Made by a program: the position numbers and the translations under genes. Shown here one piece after another: positions 6,799 through 8,766 of a DNA stretch of 8,766 nucleotides. A model generated the notes under the pieces. It had not been told where the DNA came from and did not search any database. It saw only the letters and a program-made list of their open reading frames with translations. Source of the stretch: CAZFDT01 sp964518335 (GTDB taxonomy: Bacteria > Planctomycetota > Phycisphaerae > Phycisphaerales > Phycisphaeraceae); contig CAZFDT010000128.1 in assembly GCA_964518335.1 (NCBI GenBank), positions 1 to 8,766 of the forward strand, written 5' to 3'. Every line of letters starts with the position of its first letter. Positions within the stretch are counted from its first letter, which is position 1.

Positions 6799-8535
6799 TC
6801 ATGTGGCGGCGACGGCTGTCGGCCAGAGGCCCGCCGCAGCGCTGGGACCAGGCACCGGCTCGGGCTGGTTCGTCCGCTCGTAGAACGTCGGTGGCTCGTA
6901 CGTCCACCCGCGATGCAGACGCTGATCCTCTGCTCGCAGCATGTGCAGAATGTAGCGCCCCACCAGCGGCGCCAGGAGTCGCGCCTTGACGCCGAAAGTC
7001 CGGTAGATGTCCTTGAGCACGCCGTCGATCCGCGCGCGCAGCGCCGGCCGATCGGCGAACCAACGCCGCGCCGCCCACAACGCCCCGGCATACGTTGTCG
7101 GCAGCCCCTCAGCCTCCCACGCAAAGCGGTCGCGCACCCGCGCGTCGGTGTGCTTGCGGTAGCGCTGCCAGCCCAGCAGCGTTGTGCGCGCCATGCGCAC
7201 GATGCTCGGCCCGTTCACCTCGAAATCGCGCGTGAATGCCTTGATGAGCCAGTCGCCTTCGGTCCCCGCCGGCAGGTTGGGGTGGCGGTAATTGAAGCGC
7301 AGCTGGCCATGCGTGTCAGCAATGTCGCGGCAGGCGGGATCGGTCAATTGACCCTCGCGCTGCAGTTGCTCCCACAGCGGGGTGCCGGGGATCGGCGTGT
7401 AGAGCATGAACTGGTGAAACTCGGTGTCGTGCGAAACCGCGTAGTCAATGGCGGCGTCCATATTGTCGGGGGTGTGCTCTTCCATGCCGACGATGGTCGA
7501 GCCCAGCACGCGGATGCCGTGCGACTGCAGCGTCCTGACCAACGTGAGTGTGTCGGCGCCGGCAAGCTTGACGTACTTGCTCGCCTTGCCCTCCAGACCC
7601 ATCCACACCCACGAGATGCCCAGGCCCACGAGCTGCTCGATCGTGTAGCTCCGCAGCACGTTCGCCGAGCTGAAGACGTACAGCGACCACGCCTTGTTGT
7701 GCTGCTGCATCAGCTCGAGCAGGCGCAGGGCCCGCTTGCGATGCAGCAGGAAGTTTTCGTCCATGATGAAGAAGGATCGCACCTGCAAATCGCGTTCGAG
7801 CTCGAGCATGACTGCGAAGAGCTCATCGCCTGTGGGGTAGAAGTCGATGAACTTGCCTTTGCCGCCGAACATGGCGCTGGTGGAGCAGAAGTTGCAGCCC
7901 ATCGGGCAGCCGACGGAAGGGATGAGCGTGGCGGCGACGTCGCCGGGCTTGTCGCGCAGGGTGATGCCCATGGTGCGGGCGCCGATGCCTGAGAGGATGC
8001 GCGGGTGGCGGATCGCCTGGTCGGTGCGCTCGCCCAGGTATTGCTGGAACCAGCGCACGCCCTCGCCGCGAACGATGTGGTCGGCGTCGATCCGTTCGCT
8101 CAGCCCGCCGAAGTTGGCGATGTGGCCACCTACGACGATGTGCGCCCCCGGCTGATGCTCGCGGATCAACCGGCACATGTGCGCGACCTTGTCCAGATTC
8201 GGAATGATCGCGCTGATGCCGATCACGTCGTACCTTTGAGTCGTCAACTCCTCGACGAAGCGATCCAGCGTCGGAAAATCCAGCAGCGTGCATGGTGCCG
8301 TCAGATTCGCCTGGATCAGCATCAACCCCCACGAGCGGTGGAACATCCGCAAGGAGAACGGCCCCTGCACCCGAGTGACCTGATTGTGATACAGCTCCAT
8401 CGGGTTGAGCGCCCGGCTGCCCCAGGCGTCGTCCCGTGCGTACGGCCCAAACACACTGCACAACAGCACCCGGGCTTTACGTCCGGCAGGATGCTGGCGA
8501 ACCGTAACCACACCATCGTTCGGGGCCTTCGGCAC
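6799..8535 (-). CDS. B12-binding-type radical SAM protein, substrate unknown
   Basis: This is a 578-residue protein. Residues ~20-160 form a cobalamin-binding-like Rossmann domain (KARVLLCSVFGPY; YDVIGISAIIPNLDKVAHMCRLIREHQPGAHIVVGGH). The usual DxHxxG motif for histidine-on cobalamin binding is not seen, as is common in class B radical SAM enzymes. The radical SAM core spans ~200-420, with the cluster motif C210-x3-C214-x2-C217 (CPMGCNFC), FIMDENFLLHRKRALRL, VWMGLEGKASKYVKLAG, GSTIVGMEEHTPDNMDAAIDYA and YTPIPGTPLWEQL. The ~150-residue C-terminal region is rich in Arg and Trp and carries LLGWQRYRKH. Enzymes of this architecture do methylations and other C-C chemistry on lipids, pigments and natural products, and no substrate can be read from the context. 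The start GTG 8535 is chosen because GGGAGG (8541-8546) lies five bases before it; the in-frame GTG at 8541 overlaps that site. It is first in a - strand series with the small protein and the recombinase. Confidence 0.85.
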   Translation of the reverse strand: MPKAPNDGVVTVRQHPAGRKARVLLCSVFGPYARDDAWGSRALNPMELYHNQVTRVQGPFSLRMFHRSWGLMLIQANLTAPCTLLDFPTLDRFVEELTTQRYDVIGISAIIPNLDKVAHMCRLIREHQPGAHIVVGGHIANFGGLSERIDADHIVRGEGVRWFQQYLGERTDQAIRHPRILSGIGARTMGITLRDKPGDVAATLIPSVGCPMGCNFCSTSAMFGGKGKFIDFYPTGDELFAVMLELERDLQVRSFFIMDENFLLHRKRALRLLELMQQHNKAWSLYVFSSANVLRSYTIEQLVGLGISWVWMGLEGKASKYVKLAGADTLTLVRTLQSHGIRVLGSTIVGMEEHTPDNMDAAIDYAVSHDTEFHQFMLYTPIPGTPLWEQLQREGQLTDPACRDIADTHGQLRFNYRHPNLPAGTEGDWLIKAFTRDFEVNGPSIVRMARTTLLGWQRYRKHTDARVRDRFAWEAEGLPTTYAGALWAARRWFADRPALRARIDGVLKDIYRTFGVKARLLAPLVGRYILHMLRAEDQRLHRGWTYEPPTFYERTNQPEPVPGPSAAAGLWPTAVAAT

Positions 8536-8540
8536 GGACA

Positions 8541-8546
8541 CCTCCC
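8541..8546 (-). promoter_or_regulatory. Ribosome binding site of the radical SAM gene
   Basis: GGGAGG on the - strand, ending five bases before GTG 8535. Because the alternative GTG at 8541 lies within this site, it decides for the shorter protein. Confidence 0.65.
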
Positions 8547-8551
8547 ATCGT

Positions 8552-8572
8552 GCCGGCTGCGATACGACCGGC
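8552..8572 (-). other. Leader hairpin just before the radical SAM ribosome binding site
   Basis: GCCGG (8552-8556) and CCGGC (8568-8572) can pair over an 11-base loop in the presumed 5' leader, ending six bases before the GGGAGG. It is small; no riboswitch (including a cobalamin type) could be recognised. Confidence 0.3.
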
Positions 8573-8592
8573 GGGACTCATCACGCGGCCCC

Positions 8593-8621
8593 ATTATCGC
8601 ACAATCAGGTCCGATGAACAA
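8593..8621 (-). promoter_or_regulatory. Probable promoter of the radical SAM gene
   Basis: On the - strand, TTGTTC (8621-8616) and GATAAT (8598-8593) are separated by exactly 17 bases. The -10 matches the sigma-70 consensus at five of six positions; the -35 matches only TTG. Transcription would begin near 8586 and give a leader of about 50 bases. Confidence 0.45.
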
Positions 8622-8712
8622 CCCGCGCCTGCAGCGTCCCATATTCACCCCCGCGGCCAGCCTGAAGCAGATGACGCGCTCAGGTAGCGGCCCAACACAC
8701 CTGCCCAAGGGC

Positions 8713-8766
8713 TGTTGTAGCTCGATAGAACTGACCTCCTAGGTCTCGATAGAAGTGTCCCTAACG
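8713..8766. mobile_element. Probable insertion-sequence end with terminal direct repeats (partial)
   Basis: CTCGATAGAACTGACC (8721-8736) recurs as CTCGATAGAAGTGTCC (8745-8760), 14 of 16 bases identical and 24 bp apart. Between them, GACCT and AGGTC (8733-8745) form a small palindrome around CCTAGG. Multiple short repeats of the tAGAAsTGwCC kind near a TG terminus (here TG at 8713) are what I associate with the ends of IS21- or IS481-like elements, whose transposase would lie to the right, outside the window. The family assignment is from memory and tentative. No transposase sequence is in the window, so the boundary at 8713 is a guess. Confidence 0.45.

Noticed and set aside
6913..7992. 359-residue open frame on the + strand
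   Set aside because: It is antisense to the radical SAM gene, whose motifs are intact across the same bases. The translation shows no recognisable domain.
8536..8621. Cobalamin riboswitch before the radical SAM gene
   Set aside because: The leader is only about 50 bases and no B12-box-like segment is seen, far too short for that class.
1..8766. CRISPR array, tRNA or rRNA genes
   Set aside because: No regularly spaced 25-40-base repeats, cloverleaf arms or conserved rRNA segments were seen on either strand.

Overview
The window is high-GC bacterial DNA with tightly packed genes. The protein families, and the fact that three of the seven starts show no Shine-Dalgarno sequence, suggest a planctomycete, probably of the Phycisphaerae type. 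That is an inference from gene content, since there is no rRNA or other marker here. Seven protein genes can be supported: four on the + strand in the left two thirds and three on the - strand in the right third. The two sets converge at 5520-5525, where both stop codons sit inside one palindrome, TGATCA.

Left part: 1-494 has no convincing gene but holds two unexplained repeat structures. One is a paired 10-bp direct repeat (191-258). The other is a 21-bp-phased CAACTTG/CAAGTTG array (315-366) that looks like an operator. Next come a two-helix membrane protein with a soluble C-terminal domain (495-1100) and, seven bases later, a secreted protein with a signal peptide (1108-2058). A short gap with a possible -10 box leads to a second pair: a 75-residue DUF2892 membrane protein (2139-2366) and, nine bases later, a 1048-residue GH94-type glycoside phosphorylase most like the 1,2-beta-oligoglucan (sophorooligosaccharide) phosphorylases (2376-5522).

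Right part, read leftwards: a cobalamin-binding-type radical SAM protein (8535-6799) with a clear ribosome binding site and a plausible promoter; a small protein with four cysteines (6696-6427) with its own good ribosome binding site; and a complete XerD-like tyrosine recombinase (to 5523). Alignment with E. coli XerD puts the expected recombinase N-terminus exactly on the stop codon of the small gene, yet no NTG start codon lies there. This is the most puzzling spot in the window. The last ~55 bases carry a 16-bp near-perfect direct repeat and look like the end of an insertion sequence lying mostly outside the window.

No complete new system is evident. The best leads are the four-cysteine protein/XerD junction, the phased heptamer array and the radical SAM enzyme of unknown substrate.
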